A stretch of 8,379 nucleotides of DNA from Acidobacteriaceae bacterium (GCA_030044455.1 JASHVU010000766.1:1-8379), one strand, 5' to 3'; positions 1 to 6,857 are shown, counted from the stretch's first letter. Numbers and translations are program-made. Notes: a model not told the origin generated them from the letters alone.

Positions 1-974
1 TAGATTCCGTAGCCGGTCCAGCCACCCATGAAAATGAGCGGGATGGTGCCCAACTGCGCGTAATTCATGCGAGTCATTTCGCGAACCGCGTGGTGGGCGC
101 AGACATGGGCCGTTTCGTGTGCCATGACGCCAGCCAGTTCCGCCTCCTCGTCGGCGGCGAGGATCAGGCCGGAGTTGACGTAGAAAAAGCCGCCCGGCAA
201 GGCGAAGGCGTTGATCTCGTCGGAATCGATCACTTTGATGGTGAATGGAACCTTGCAGTCTGAATTCTTGACGATATTCTGGCCGATGCGGTTGACGTAT
301 TCATCGATGACCGGGTCGGTGATGAAGCGCGAGCTCTTTTCCACCTCCTCGGAGTACATCTTGCCCATCTTGATTTCGGTATCGGTGGAATACCAGTTGC
401 CGAGGCCGCGTCCGCCGATGTCGCGGTTGCCTACTGCGTTCACGTCTTCGATGCTGCCCGGCTTGATCTTCTCCATTTGGCTGCCGGGCTCGATGACTTT
501 ATCGGGATCGACCTTGACATCTTCATCGCTGGACTTGCCCTTGTCCTTTTTGGCGTCCTTGGAGTCAGGTGGAGGGGCCGCGCAATCGCTGCCAACAGGT
601 GTCGTGCCCGGAGCCGGCGCCTTGGCCGAAGACTGATCTTTATTGTCTGAAGAGCCCGTGGGGCACGGTTGAGGTGCAGCTGCAGGCTGGTCGGCTGAGG
701 ACGTTGAGGATTGAGCCGGAGGCGCAGGCTGGTCAGCGCCGACGGGGGTAGTGCCCGGGGCGGGCTGTGCCGTGGATGGCGTGGTCGGAGTGGGGCTGGT
801 AGACGCAGGCGCAGGAGTGCTCGACGGAGTCGAGGTTTGCGTCGAAGTCTGATTTTGCGACTGGCTTTGTGGAGCGCTTGAATTGTCAGTACTGGACTGA
901 GCCCAGGCTGATGTGGCAAACGTCAGAGCCACTACCGCTGCCGGCGTAATAACCGACCCAATGCGAATCGACAT
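1..974 (-). CDS. Secreted M48-family zinc metalloprotease, C-terminal part cut off by the window edge
   Basis: The 324 visible residues begin with a signal peptide (about 1-25, ending Ala-Trp-Ala before Gln). A low-complexity linker rich in Pro, Ser, Thr and Gln follows (about 27-150). The peptidase part starts near residue 175 (GNWYSTDTEIKMGKMYSEEV) and continues through NAFALPGGFFYVNSGLI to the zinc motif HETAH (His286, Glu287, His290) in the context ELAGVMAHETAHVCAHH. This arrangement is typical of M48 peptidases of the BepA/YfgC or LoiP kind, which act in the periplasm on misfolded or stalled envelope proteins. The third zinc ligand, a downstream Glu, would lie outside the window. The ATG at 974 is chosen because GGAGGT lies 9 bases upstream and the signal peptide starts right there. 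The linker contains the octapeptide APGTTPVG twice. Family assignment is firm; substrate and exact subfamily are unknown. Confidence 0.9.
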   Translation of the reverse strand, partial: MSIRIGSVITPAAVVALTFATSAWAQSSTDNSSAPQSQSQNQTSTQTSTPSSTPAPASTSPTPTTPSTAQPAPGTTPVGADQPAPPAQSSTSSADQPAAAPQPCPTGSSDNKDQSSAKAPAPGTTPVGSDCAAPPPDSKDAKKDKGKSSDEDVKVDPDKVIEPGSQMEKIKPGSIEDVNAVGNRDIGGRGLGNWYSTDTEIKMGKMYSEEVEKSSRFITDPVIDEYVNRIGQNIVKNSDCKVPFTIKVIDSDEINAFALPGGFFYVNSGLILAADEEAELAGVMAHETAHVCAHHAVREMTRMNYAQLGTIPLIFMGGWTGYGI

Positions 975-983
975 AATGACCTC

Positions 984-989
984 ACCTCC
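984..989 (-). promoter_or_regulatory. Ribosome binding site of the M48 protease gene
   Basis: On the minus strand GGAGGT is followed by GAGGTCATT and the ATG at 974. This strong Shine-Dalgarno match fixes the start codon. Confidence 0.75.
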
Positions 990-1011
990 GGACAGCCCGA
1001 CTGAGCTGCCC
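990..1011 (-). promoter_or_regulatory. Hairpin in the 5' leader of the M48 gene, next to the ribosome site
   Basis: Read on the minus strand, GGGCAGC and GCTGTCC form a 7-bp stem (one G-U pair) around an 8-base loop. The stem ends directly against the GGAGGT ribosome site. It could tune translation or simply leave the ribosome site exposed. I compared it by eye with common riboswitch cores (c-di-GMP, glycine, c-di-AMP) and found no convincing match. The rest of the 975-1230 gap shows no strong promoter for either divergent gene, apart from a TACTAT candidate -10 at 1196-1201 on the plus strand. Confidence 0.3.
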
Positions 1012-1220
1012 TTCGCCTCTGAAACCGGCCACCAGCGTAGGAGTTCGCCGAGAGACTCCGCTCCGCTCTGCCACTTTAGACGTTAGTATGTGCCTGTTTG
1101 GTAACGAAAGGCCAGCAATAAAAGAGCGGAAACCGTGTGGCGCATCGCCTTTAGCCCAGTTTCGGCACCGGAACGAATGATTTTGCGCTTCGATCTACTA
1201 TAGTTGAGAGCACGGAAACC

Positions 1221-1227
1221 GGAGGAG
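1221..1227 (+). promoter_or_regulatory. Ribosome binding site deciding the ATG start of the phosphatase gene
   Basis: GGAGGAG lies three bases before ATG 1231, with its core slightly close. It supports ATG 1231 over the in-frame TTG at 1204, which lies upstream of this site and has no comparable ribosome site. Confidence 0.6.
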
Positions 1228-1230
1228 CCC

Positions 1231-3372
1231 ATGCGGCGAACAGGTCTGACGCTCTCGGCGGTGATTTGCGGGGCGGCGCAGCTCTTTGCGCAGACAGGAT
1301 CTTTGTCCTCCGCAGCCTCTGCCGCTACGGCCCGCCTTCACGTGAAGGTGACCGCGAAGACTGATAAGGCTCCCGCGCCACCCCGGTTCGACGCCTCCGA
1401 ACTTGGCGCACCGATCACTCTCGACAAAGGCTGGCTGATCGGAGTTTCTGCCGATCCGAATGCGGCAAAGGCTGACTTTGATGATTCGGGATGGGCTCTT
1501 CGCGATGCGCATCCGTCGATGGCCAAGCTCTCAGGGGTCGATGTCTCGGAGACGCACCAAGGCGGCGTTCATGTTGAAATGAACGACCAGGATCTGGACG
1601 AGGATGAGACGCCGGCGCCGGGAACAAAGTTCTCGTGGTACCGGATTCATGTGAAGCTGCCTCCCAACCACGGTCCGCTGGCATTGCTGATGCAGTTGCC
1701 GGTTTCAGAGACGATGGGCCTGGGGGCAATGACCTCGAATATCAACGCCGATCTATATGTTAACGGCAAGCTGGTGACGCCGGAAGGCCCGCACGGCGAA
1801 ATGACTGGCCGCTACCAGCAGATTTCGAGAATCTACAATCTGGATCTGTCACCGGACACAACTGAGGTAACCCTCGCCTTAAAGACCCTGTTCATCCCGT
1901 TTGGGCCATGGGCCTACACCAACTTTTTTGCGCATCGCAAGTTCATTCTGGGCAAACACAACGATCTGGCAACCAGTCTGACGCTGTGGCAGGACAGGAA
2001 CCTGTTCGAACGGATCCCGCGCCTGGTGTACTCGATCTCGCTGGTTGTGCTGGCCATGTTCCTGCTGGCGCTCTATTTCTCGCAGAAGGGGCACACGGAA
2101 TACCTGTGGCTGGCATTGCATGAACTGGTTCAGGCTCCAATCAATTTTATAGAGTTCGCGGGGAACTCAGCCCATCTCGACAGCCTTTGGTACGCAGCGC
2201 TGATGATGCAACTGGTGATGATTTCGGCGTACCTGTTCTTTGAGTTTCTCATTGCTTTTCTTGCGCTCAAGCGGCGCTGGTACATCCGCTGGCTGCGCTA
2301 CACTGCGCCGATACTGGCGTTCGTAGGGCCGCTGGTGCTAATGGTGGGCCACAGTACGTGGGTGGGAATTCTGCTCGTCATTGTGACCCTGGGGACTTTG
2401 GCCTGGCTTGTGGGATGGAGCCTGTTCGTCTTTATAACGCTGATTGCGGCTACGATCCGGCGCAACTTTGAGGCCGGACTGCTGCTGATTCCAATTGTGC
2501 TGATCATGGTGGGAATCATTCAGCCGGTGTATTCGGCCAGCATGAGCCAGATCACCGGCAAGAGCGTGGGCGAGCCTCTCACGTTTTTTACGGGCCCGAT
2601 TCCAATTCGCTTCACATCGATTGCGGACTTTGCGGGAATCCTGGCAATCATGCTGATCATCTTCATCCGCTTCCTGCGCATTCATCACGACCAGGAGCGC
2701 GCATCGAGCGAACTCGCGGCTGCGCGGAGCGTGCAGGAGCTTCTGATTCCGGTTGAAAAACCGGTGACGCCTGGGTTTGAAGTGGATTCAGTATATACAC
2801 CGGCCAACGAGGTGGGTGGGGACTTCTTCCACGTGCAGATGCTGGGCGGCGGCGCGATGCTTGTGGTGATCGGCGATGTGGCGGGGAAAGGCCTGAAGGC
2901 GGCAATGAATGTCTCGCTGCTGATGGGCGCACTGCGAAGGACTGCAGAGCAGAGTCCGGCAAAGATTCTGGAGGGTCTGAACAGAGTGCTGGTAGGGACC
3001 GATGGCTTTACCACTTGTCAGGCGGTGTGGTTTGGCGCAAATGGCGAAGTCGTGCTGGCCAGTGCCGGCCACCTGCCACCCTACCTTAACAGCCAGGAAG
3101 TGAATGTACCTGGCGGGCTGCCTCTGGGAGTGCTCGAGGATGTGCAATATGAAGAGGTGAAACTCTACCTGCATCCCGGCGACCGTCTGCTGTTGCTTTC
3201 CGACGGCGTGCTTGAAGCGCGGAAGTCGGGAGAGCTGTTCGGCTTTGACCGGGTGAGGAACCTGTGCAACCAGACAGCCTTTTACCTGGCGGAAGCGGCG
3301 AGGGAGTTCGGACAGGAAGACGATATTACCGTGCTAACGGTGCGCAGGCTGGCGCAGGCTATGGCGGCGTGA
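1231..3372 (+). CDS. Membrane-anchored PP2C/SpoIIE-type serine/threonine phosphatase with extracytoplasmic sensor domain
   Basis: The 713-residue protein has four parts. A signal peptide (1-21, ending FAQ) precedes an extracytoplasmic beta-sandwich (about 60-225) whose segment ADFDDSGW resembles galactose-binding-like domains. About seven membrane helices follow (near 265-283, 289-311, 319-346, 357-373, 377-409, 416-434, 467-484), recalling 7TMR-DISM receptors. A short helical linker (HHDQERASSELAAARSVQEL) then leads to a SpoIIE/RsbU phosphatase domain (about 510-708). The metal-binding acidic residues are all present: Asp531 in GGDFF, Asp549 in GDVAGKG, Asp658 in SDGVLEA, and Asp697-Asp698 in EDDITV, plus SAGHLPP. 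Such enzymes dephosphorylate anti-sigma-factor antagonists (STAS proteins) to switch on stress programmes; no such partner is encoded here. The ATG at 1231 is chosen over an upstream in-frame TTG (1204) because GGAGGAG precedes it and the signal peptide begins there. Phosphatase identity is firm; ligand and target are unknown. Confidence 0.92.
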   Translation: MRRTGLTLSAVICGAAQLFAQTGSLSSAASAATARLHVKVTAKTDKAPAPPRFDASELGAPITLDKGWLIGVSADPNAAKADFDDSGWALRDAHPSMAKLSGVDVSETHQGGVHVEMNDQDLDEDETPAPGTKFSWYRIHVKLPPNHGPLALLMQLPVSETMGLGAMTSNINADLYVNGKLVTPEGPHGEMTGRYQQISRIYNLDLSPDTTEVTLALKTLFIPFGPWAYTNFFAHRKFILGKHNDLATSLTLWQDRNLFERIPRLVYSISLVVLAMFLLALYFSQKGHTEYLWLALHELVQAPINFIEFAGNSAHLDSLWYAALMMQLVMISAYLFFEFLIAFLALKRRWYIRWLRYTAPILAFVGPLVLMVGHSTWVGILLVIVTLGTLAWLVGWSLFVFITLIAATIRRNFEAGLLLIPIVLIMVGIIQPVYSASMSQITGKSVGEPLTFFTGPIPIRFTSIADFAGILAIMLIIFIRFLRIHHDQERASSELAAARSVQELLIPVEKPVTPGFEVDSVYTPANEVGGDFFHVQMLGGGAMLVVIGDVAGKGLKAAMNVSLLMGALRRTAEQSPAKILEGLNRVLVGTDGFTTCQAVWFGANGEVVLASAGHLPPYLNSQEVNVPGGLPLGVLEDVQYEEVKLYLHPGDRLLLLSDGVLEARKSGELFGFDRVRNLCNQTAFYLAEAAREFGQEDDITVLTVRRLAQAMAA

Positions 3373-3380
3373 GAAAAGCA

Positions 3381-3411
3381 GGGATCGGGAAACAGGGGTC
3401 AGGGGGCAGGG
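3381..3411 (+). other. Putative G-quadruplex motif between the phosphatase and paiB-like genes
   Basis: Five runs of three or more G lie on the coding strand: 3381-3383, 3387-3389, 3395-3398, 3402-3406 and 3409-3411, separated by loops of 2 to 5 bases. This satisfies the usual G3+N1-7 pattern with one run to spare. It starts 8 bases after the phosphatase stop codon, so in a read-through transcript it would sit in RNA between the two genes. The pattern is seen directly; folding and function are inferred. Confidence 0.55.
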
Positions 3412-3437
3412 CAGAGAAACTGAGACCCAGTGGATCA

Positions 3438-3461
3438 GTGAAGAAGTGAAAGCGTGAAGCG
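3438..3461 (+). repeat. Short tandem repeat, 8-base period, GTGAA core
   Basis: GTGAA starts at 3438, 3446 and 3454, exactly 8 bases apart, with variable three-base fillers (GAA, AGC, GCG). It lies in the purine-rich gap 3373-3493, which encodes no gene I can support. It may be a slippage-derived remnant. Confidence 0.4.
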
Positions 3462-3493
3462 GGCGCCAAGAGCGATGCGCTTCAGGGGTTTGT

Positions 3494-4117
3494 GTGTATA
3501 CACCCAAATTCAATCAGTTAAGTGATCGCGCAGTTCTGCTGGAGGCGATGCAACGTTACTCTTTTGGGATTCTGTACGGCGGGGACGGAGTGGACGGCGC
3601 CGCGACGGCGACGCATCTGCCCCTAATCGTGAAGGACGAAGGCGAGCACGGGCTGATTGAGGGGCATTTTGCGCGGGCCAACAATCACTGGCAGGCGCTG
3701 ACCGGACACGAGACGCTAGTGGTGTTTCCGGGGCCGCACAGCTACGTTTCGCCCGCGAATTATGTAGAAGAACTTTCGGTGCCGACGTGGAATTACATTG
3801 CTGTGCACGCGTACGGGAAGTTGTCGCTGGTTGAGGACGATGCCGGCAAAGAAGCGCTCGTGGAAGCTCTCATTGCTATCCATGAGCCGCGCTACGCGGA
3901 GCAATGGCGGGGAATGCCGGACGGCTACAAGCGAACGATGCTTGCGAGGATTATGGGATTCAGGATACCGATTGAGCGAATCGAAGGCAAGTTCAAGCTG
4001 AGCCAGAATCGCAAGGAGCAAGAGCGGGCCAATGTACTCGCGACGCAGGCCGCAGGTTCGAGCGACGAGCGCGAGCTTGCAGAGTGGATGGAGCGGTTGG
4101 GAATTGCGTCGCGTTAG
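3494..4117 (+). CDS. PaiB-like FMN-binding split-barrel protein (annotated family: FMN-binding negative transcriptional regulator)
   Basis: The 207-residue protein matches the PaiB family along its length: the N-terminus MYTPKFNQLSD, then THLPLIV, GHFARANNHW, VVFPGPHSYVSPANYVE, VPTWNYIAVHAYGKLSLVED, and a C-terminal region with IMGFRIPIERIEGKFKLSQN. These proteins form an FMN-binding split-barrel fold like flavin reductases. Bacillus PaiB was named as a negative regulator of sporulation and protease genes, but most members have no proven regulatory role, and a flavin-dependent redox role is an alternative. The start is GTG 3494, because the protein then begins in the family's usual way (M-Y-x-P-K). 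Only a weak AGGGG precedes it by five bases. It follows the phosphatase gene by 121 bases in the same direction, so co-transcription is possible but not required. Confidence 0.88.
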   Translation: MYTPKFNQLSDRAVLLEAMQRYSFGILYGGDGVDGAATATHLPLIVKDEGEHGLIEGHFARANNHWQALTGHETLVVFPGPHSYVSPANYVEELSVPTWNYIAVHAYGKLSLVEDDAGKEALVEALIAIHEPRYAEQWRGMPDGYKRTMLARIMGFRIPIERIEGKFKLSQNRKEQERANVLATQAAGSSDERELAEWMERLGIASR

Positions 4118-4160
4118 TGGTCATTGACTTTCGACTCACGACTCTAATAGAAGGAGACTC

Positions 4161-4883
4161 ATGATGCAGAAATCAATGAGACTGATTGCGATTAGAGTTT
4201 TGGGGTTGGCATTGATGCTGACCGTACTTAGCCAGGCAGAAGCGCAGAGTAACAAAGAGCCTTATCCAGCAATGGCCCCGCTCGCTCAATACATGATGGA
4301 GCGAAATGCGGAGATTGCGCTTGCCCGCAGCGCGGCGCCACCGTCTATTTCGGGCGAAGCCGAGGTGATGGTGCTTGGACCAGAGGGATACACGACCGCA
4401 GTGGAAGGCACGAATGGGTTTCTCTGCATCGTGGAACGAGGGTGGGCTGCGGCCACCGACGATCCGGACTTCTGGAATCCCAAACTTCGAGGCCCTCTTT
4501 GCCTCAATCCGGCGGCGGCAAGGAGTTTTGAACCTATTTATCTGATGAGGACAAAGCTGATTCTTGCAGGAGAGTCGAAGAGCGAAATGGTTCGAGCGAC
4601 CGACGCAGCATTTGCTGACAAGGAACTGCCTGCGCTGGAGCCGGGCGCGATGTGTTACATGCTGTCGAAGCAGCAGTATCTAGGCGATGGGCCGAAGAGT
4701 TGGCATCCGCACTTGATGTTTTTTGTTGCGGGTGACGCGGCCAAGAGCTGGGGAGCCGATCTGCCAGGCACACCGGTTATGGCTGCGAATTTCCCAGAAG
4801 AAAAGGCAACGATCTTCATGGTCCTGGTTGGCAAGTGGTCAGACGGAACGCCGGGGCCGACGAGTGAAATGAACTCGCACTGA
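4161..4883 (+). CDS. Secreted protein of unknown function
   Basis: I do not recognise this 240-residue protein. A clear signal peptide covers residues 1-28 (basic MMQKSMRLIAIR, hydrophobic VLGLALMLTVL, cleavage after AEA before Gln29). The mature part has no further membrane segment, so it should be periplasmic or exported. An N-terminal helix-like stretch (about 35-58: YPAMAPLAQYMMERNAEIAL) leads into a mixed region with three cysteines (89, 114, 165) and several aromatic residues around GFLCIVERGW and DPDFWNPKLRGPLC. The C-terminal half includes GAMCYMLSKQQYLGDG and SWHPHLMFF. No catalytic motif is evident. AAGGAG (4151-4156) serves either ATG 4161 or ATG 4164, the latter with better spacing. 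It starts 43 bases after the paiB-like gene and may share its transcript. Confidence 0.75.
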   Translation: MMQKSMRLIAIRVLGLALMLTVLSQAEAQSNKEPYPAMAPLAQYMMERNAEIALARSAAPPSISGEAEVMVLGPEGYTTAVEGTNGFLCIVERGWAAATDDPDFWNPKLRGPLCLNPAAARSFEPIYLMRTKLILAGESKSEMVRATDAAFADKELPALEPGAMCYMLSKQQYLGDGPKSWHPHLMFFVAGDAAKSWGADLPGTPVMAANFPEEKATIFMVLVGKWSDGTPGPTSEMNSH

Positions 4884-4911
4884 GGCTGCACTGATTGCCC
4901 GCCATAGACCA

Positions 4912-4938
4912 GGCCCAAGGCCACATGGGCTTGGTGCC
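4912..4938. terminator. Weak hairpin between convergent genes, possible bidirectional terminator
   Basis: GGC-CCAAG pairs with CTTGG-(T)-GCC, with a mismatch and two further G-C pairs inside and an ACAT loop. It lies 29 bases after the stop of the secreted-protein gene and about 100 bases beyond the stop of the convergent hemerythrin gene. There is no T-run on either strand, so intrinsic termination is doubtful. I see nothing else in the gap 4884-5039. Confidence 0.25.
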
Positions 4939-5039
4939 CCAAGTGAACGAAGTGAGCCATCCTGAGATCTGAGCTCAATGGCGGCAGAGACGTCCCGAAG
5001 AAGCGAGAGGCGCTGAGAAGACGAGCCGTTGAGCGTTGG

Positions 5040-5573
5040 CTACCTCCGGCGAGCTCGAAATTCGCGGCCAATTGCTTGAACCGTTTCGCTCTTCAACATC
5101 TGCGCCGCGCGGGGAAACACGAGTTTCTCTTCGACCTGAATATGCGCTTCGTAGAGCTGTTTCAGGCTCTGAGTATCCGACACAAGCTGTCGAGTGTCGA
5201 CTTCATTCAGCGCGCCCTCTGAGATCCACTTCAGATAGAGATCCTCCACGGCTGCGTGGAGATCTGCTGCTTCGGCATGGTCGTCTTCCAGGCGCTCAAG
5301 CTCTTCTAACGTGCCGGCGCCTAATTCGGCCCTCATCCGGGGAAACAGCGACTGTTCTTCATCTGCGGTGTGGCGTTGACCGCCCATCCGAAAGTATTGA
5401 AGGGAGGCATGAATCGCTTCTTTTTCTTCCTCAGACAACGCCCGGCTCTGAGCGCGGCCTACAACCACGACGATGATATTCAGAAAATGCTCGATGCGAC
5501 GATGGCAATCGGTCAGCATGCCGATCGGATCATCAAATCCGCTATCTGGTTTCGCGCCAATCTGTATGCCCAC
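5040..5573 (-). CDS. Hemerythrin HHE-domain protein
   Basis: The 177-residue cytoplasmic protein (no signal peptide) is built as one four-helix HHE cation-binding bundle. Probable di-iron ligands are His24 (DCHRRIEH), His68 and Glu72 in HTADEEQSLFP, His99 (EDDHAEAADL), and His144 and Glu148 in HIQVEEKLVFP. The two HxxxE-x-xxx-FP segments are the family hallmark. Such proteins bind O2 or NO at a non-haem di-iron site or help in iron handling. It lacks the ScdA-type N-terminal domain, so it is not a second copy of the RIC protein at the right end. The start is GTG 5573, with a good GGAGG seven bases upstream (5581-5585). It lies 72 bases downstream of the radical SAM gene on the same strand and is probably co-transcribed with it. 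A frame of similar span on the opposite strand shows no protein-like features. Confidence 0.88.
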   Translation of the reverse strand: MGIQIGAKPDSGFDDPIGMLTDCHRRIEHFLNIIVVVVGRAQSRALSEEEKEAIHASLQYFRMGGQRHTADEEQSLFPRMRAELGAGTLEELERLEDDHAEAADLHAAVEDLYLKWISEGALNEVDTRQLVSDTQSLKQLYEAHIQVEEKLVFPRAAQMLKSETVQAIGREFRARRR

Positions 5574-5604
5574 CGATGTGCCTCCAAGTTCATTATCAAA
5601 GATA

Positions 5605-5623
5605 CCTTGGCTTCAATGCCAGG
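5605..5623 (-). other. Short inverted repeat between the radical SAM and hemerythrin genes
   Basis: On the minus strand CCTGGC and GCCA(A)GG can pair around ATTGAA, with one bulged A. It lies in the 72-base spacer about 30 bases before the hemerythrin start. It could be an mRNA processing or stability element, or mean nothing; there is no T-run for termination. Confidence 0.25.
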
Positions 5624-5645
5624 TTGAATTTCATGTTTGAGTCCG

Positions 5646-6791
5646 CTAAGCGCCCTGAAGCACATGCAGGTTGGTGGCCGTCTTAGGTCCGGCCACGGGT
5701 CTGCTGTACCCGCGAGGAATATACGAGCAGCAAGGTTCTTCCCCATAGGGGTTGCCGGTGAGAGCATAGGCTCTGGACCGGGACCCGCCGCAAATTTCCT
5801 TGAACTCGCAGGCACCGCATTTCCCTTCCAGCTTTGAAGTATCTCTCAGCGCTCGAAAGAGCGGAGATTCGCGGTAGATGCTGCTCAGGGACTGCTGACG
5901 GATATTGCCGCCGGAAACAGGCAGGAATCCACTGGGAAAGACCTCCCCAACATGGGAGATGAACACAAAGCCTTTGCCATCGTTTAACCCGCGCGGGGCC
6001 CGGCCGATGGCATCGGCAACTTTTTCCGGAATGACAGCTATTTCTCCGGCCTTACGTTCAGCAACTTTCTGTTGCAATAGAAAGCGGCGATAGTGTTGAG
6101 CTTCAGTGGTCTTGATATCGAAGCTGGCCGAAAGCGAAAGGCTGTAGATTTTGGCGAATGCCTGTTCGAATTCGCCGGCACTCAGAAGATCGTTCAATTT
6201 CCCACGGCCCGTAGGGACGAGAAAGAAGACGCTCCAAAGAGTGATATTAAGACTCTCAATGAGCGCAACAATGGCATCGATTTCGCCGATGTTTCTGCGG
6301 CTGAAGGTTGTATTGATCTGTACAGGCAGGCCGATTTCATTGGCCCACCGAACAGCATCGAGCGTGCGTGCGAAGGATCCGCTCATTCCCCGGAACAGGT
6401 CGTGCGTCGCGGCGCTGGCTCCGTCCATGCTGACTGCGAGTCTGGCGAGCCCTGCCTCTTTGAGACGTCCGACAGTTTCCCGCGTCAGCAAAGGGGTTGC
6501 GCTCGGTGTCAGTGAGACGCGCACTCCAAGGGAACGGGCATGCTCGATCAGTTCGAAGAGATCGGGCCGCTTGATTGGGTCACCCCCGGTAAGCACGAAG
6601 ACCGGCACGCGCATGTCCGCGATCTGATCGATCAAATCCTTACCTTCCGCCGTGTTCAGTTCCATGGGGTGCCGATCGGGTTGTGCCGATGCGCGGCAAT
6701 GCACGCAGGCTAGATCGCAGGCCTGAGTCACCTCCCAAATGGCGAGAAAGGAACGCTCGTTGAAATCGATCGTATTGATTCGCGGGTTCAT
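5646..6791 (-). CDS. Radical SAM/SPASM-domain protein, TIGR04053-like (NirJ/AhbD-related group)
   Basis: From ATG 6791 the protein has 381 residues. It opens with INTIDFNERSFLAIWEVTQA and the radical SAM cluster motif CDLACVHC (Cys25, Cys29, Cys32), followed by FVLTGGDPIKRPDLFELI and SLTPSATPLLTRE, the S-adenosylmethionine-binding barrel. WSVFFLVPTGRG and FKTTEAQHYRR-like DIKTTEAQHYRR lie mid-protein. The C-terminal SPASM-type region carries Cys325, Cys328, Cys334 and Cys354-Cys355 (CGACEFKEICGGSRSRAYA) and should bind one or more extra Fe-S clusters. From memory this layout fits TIGR04053, whose product is unknown; relatives modify haem precursors or peptides. An in-frame GTG at 6839 would add 16 residues, but its first codons would overlap the regulator palindrome and the family normally starts near the IDFNER segment. 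It heads a likely two-gene operon with the hemerythrin gene. Confidence 0.87.
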   Translation of the reverse strand: MNPRINTIDFNERSFLAIWEVTQACDLACVHCRASAQPDRHPMELNTAEGKDLIDQIADMRVPVFVLTGGDPIKRPDLFELIEHARSLGVRVSLTPSATPLLTRETVGRLKEAGLARLAVSMDGASAATHDLFRGMSGSFARTLDAVRWANEIGLPVQINTTFSRRNIGEIDAIVALIESLNITLWSVFFLVPTGRGKLNDLLSAGEFEQAFAKIYSLSLSASFDIKTTEAQHYRRFLLQQKVAERKAGEIAVIPEKVADAIGRAPRGLNDGKGFVFISHVGEVFPSGFLPVSGGNIRQQSLSSIYRESPLFRALRDTSKLEGKCGACEFKEICGGSRSRAYALTGNPYGEEPCCSYIPRGYSRPVAGPKTATNLHVLQGA

Positions 6792-6797
6792 AGACCC

Positions 6798-6803
6798 ATG
6801 AAA
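6798..6803 (-). promoter_or_regulatory. Candidate -10 element of the radical SAM operon promoter
   Basis: TTTCAT on the minus strand matches TATAAT at four of six positions. It places +1 at about 6791, which is the ATG itself, 41.5 bases from the centre of the palindrome 6825-6840. That is class II activator spacing and would give a leaderless or nearly leaderless mRNA, in keeping with the lack of a ribosome site. This is an inference from spacing. Confidence 0.35.
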
Positions 6804-6824
6804 ACCGCGATCGGAGTGGTGCTC

Positions 6825-6840
6825 AGTGACGAAAGTCACT
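6825..6840. promoter_or_regulatory. Palindromic operator, site 1, for the adjacent Crp/Fnr-family regulator
   Basis: AGTGACGAAAGTCACT is a perfect 6+6-base inverted repeat around GAAA. In CRP terms it is AGTGA-N6-TCACT, with GTGA/TCAC half-sites at the standard spacing. It lies between the divergent radical SAM and regulator genes and recurs with two changes at 7572-7587. The regulator's recognition helix has the Arg-Glu-x3-Arg pattern that reads GTGA in CRP. Confidence 0.75.
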
Positions 6841-6844
6841 CCTG

Positions 6845-6857
6845 TAGAATTTTCCTG
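6845..6857 (+). promoter_or_regulatory. Candidate -10 element and leaderless start of the regulator gene
   Basis: TAGAAT (6845-6850; five of six consensus bases) is followed by six bases and then the GTG start codon at 6857. That is the normal distance from a -10 hexamer to +1, so the transcript may begin at the start codon. No Shine-Dalgarno sequence precedes the GTG and no clear -35 hexamer is present. The palindrome centre falls at about -24.5, between -35 and -10, which would favour autorepression. Confidence 0.45.

Noticed and set aside
440..919. Long frame of 159 codons on the minus strand over the protease linker
   Set aside because: It is an Arg/Pro/Leu-rich shadow of the protease gene in another frame, with no ribosome site or domain; the protease frame carries the signal peptide and zinc motif.
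975..1080. Riboswitch in the leader of the protease gene
   Set aside because: A hairpin is present, but no conserved aptamer core that I know is recognisable, so only the hairpin is reported.
1201..1230. TTG 1204 as the phosphatase start
   Set aside because: It lies upstream of the only good ribosome site and would put charged residues (RARKPEEP) before the signal peptide.
3264..3449. Small frame of 61 codons spanning the end of the phosphatase gene and the G-rich gap
   Set aside because: It begins inside the phosphatase domain, and its Gly/Arg-rich product simply reflects the G-runs.
4124..4139. Third copy of the regulator palindrome (TTGACTTTCGACTCAC)
   Set aside because: It shares TGACTTTCG with site 1 read on the minus strand, but the half-sites are 8 rather than 6 bases apart and symmetry is lost.
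4124..4150. Possible promoter TTGACT (4124-4129) with TAATAG (4145-4150) before the secreted-protein gene
   Set aside because: The spacer is only 15 bases and the predicted transcript start would fall at the ribosome site. CGACTC is simply repeated there.
5036..5476. Plus-strand frame of 146 codons opposite the hemerythrin gene
   Set aside because: The composition is Arg/Ser/Pro-rich without motifs, while the opposite strand has a complete set of hemerythrin ligands and a good ribosome site.
6093..6627. Plus-strand frames of 140 and 158 codons opposite the radical SAM gene
   Set aside because: Both overlap the well-supported radical SAM frame and show no recognisable sequence features.
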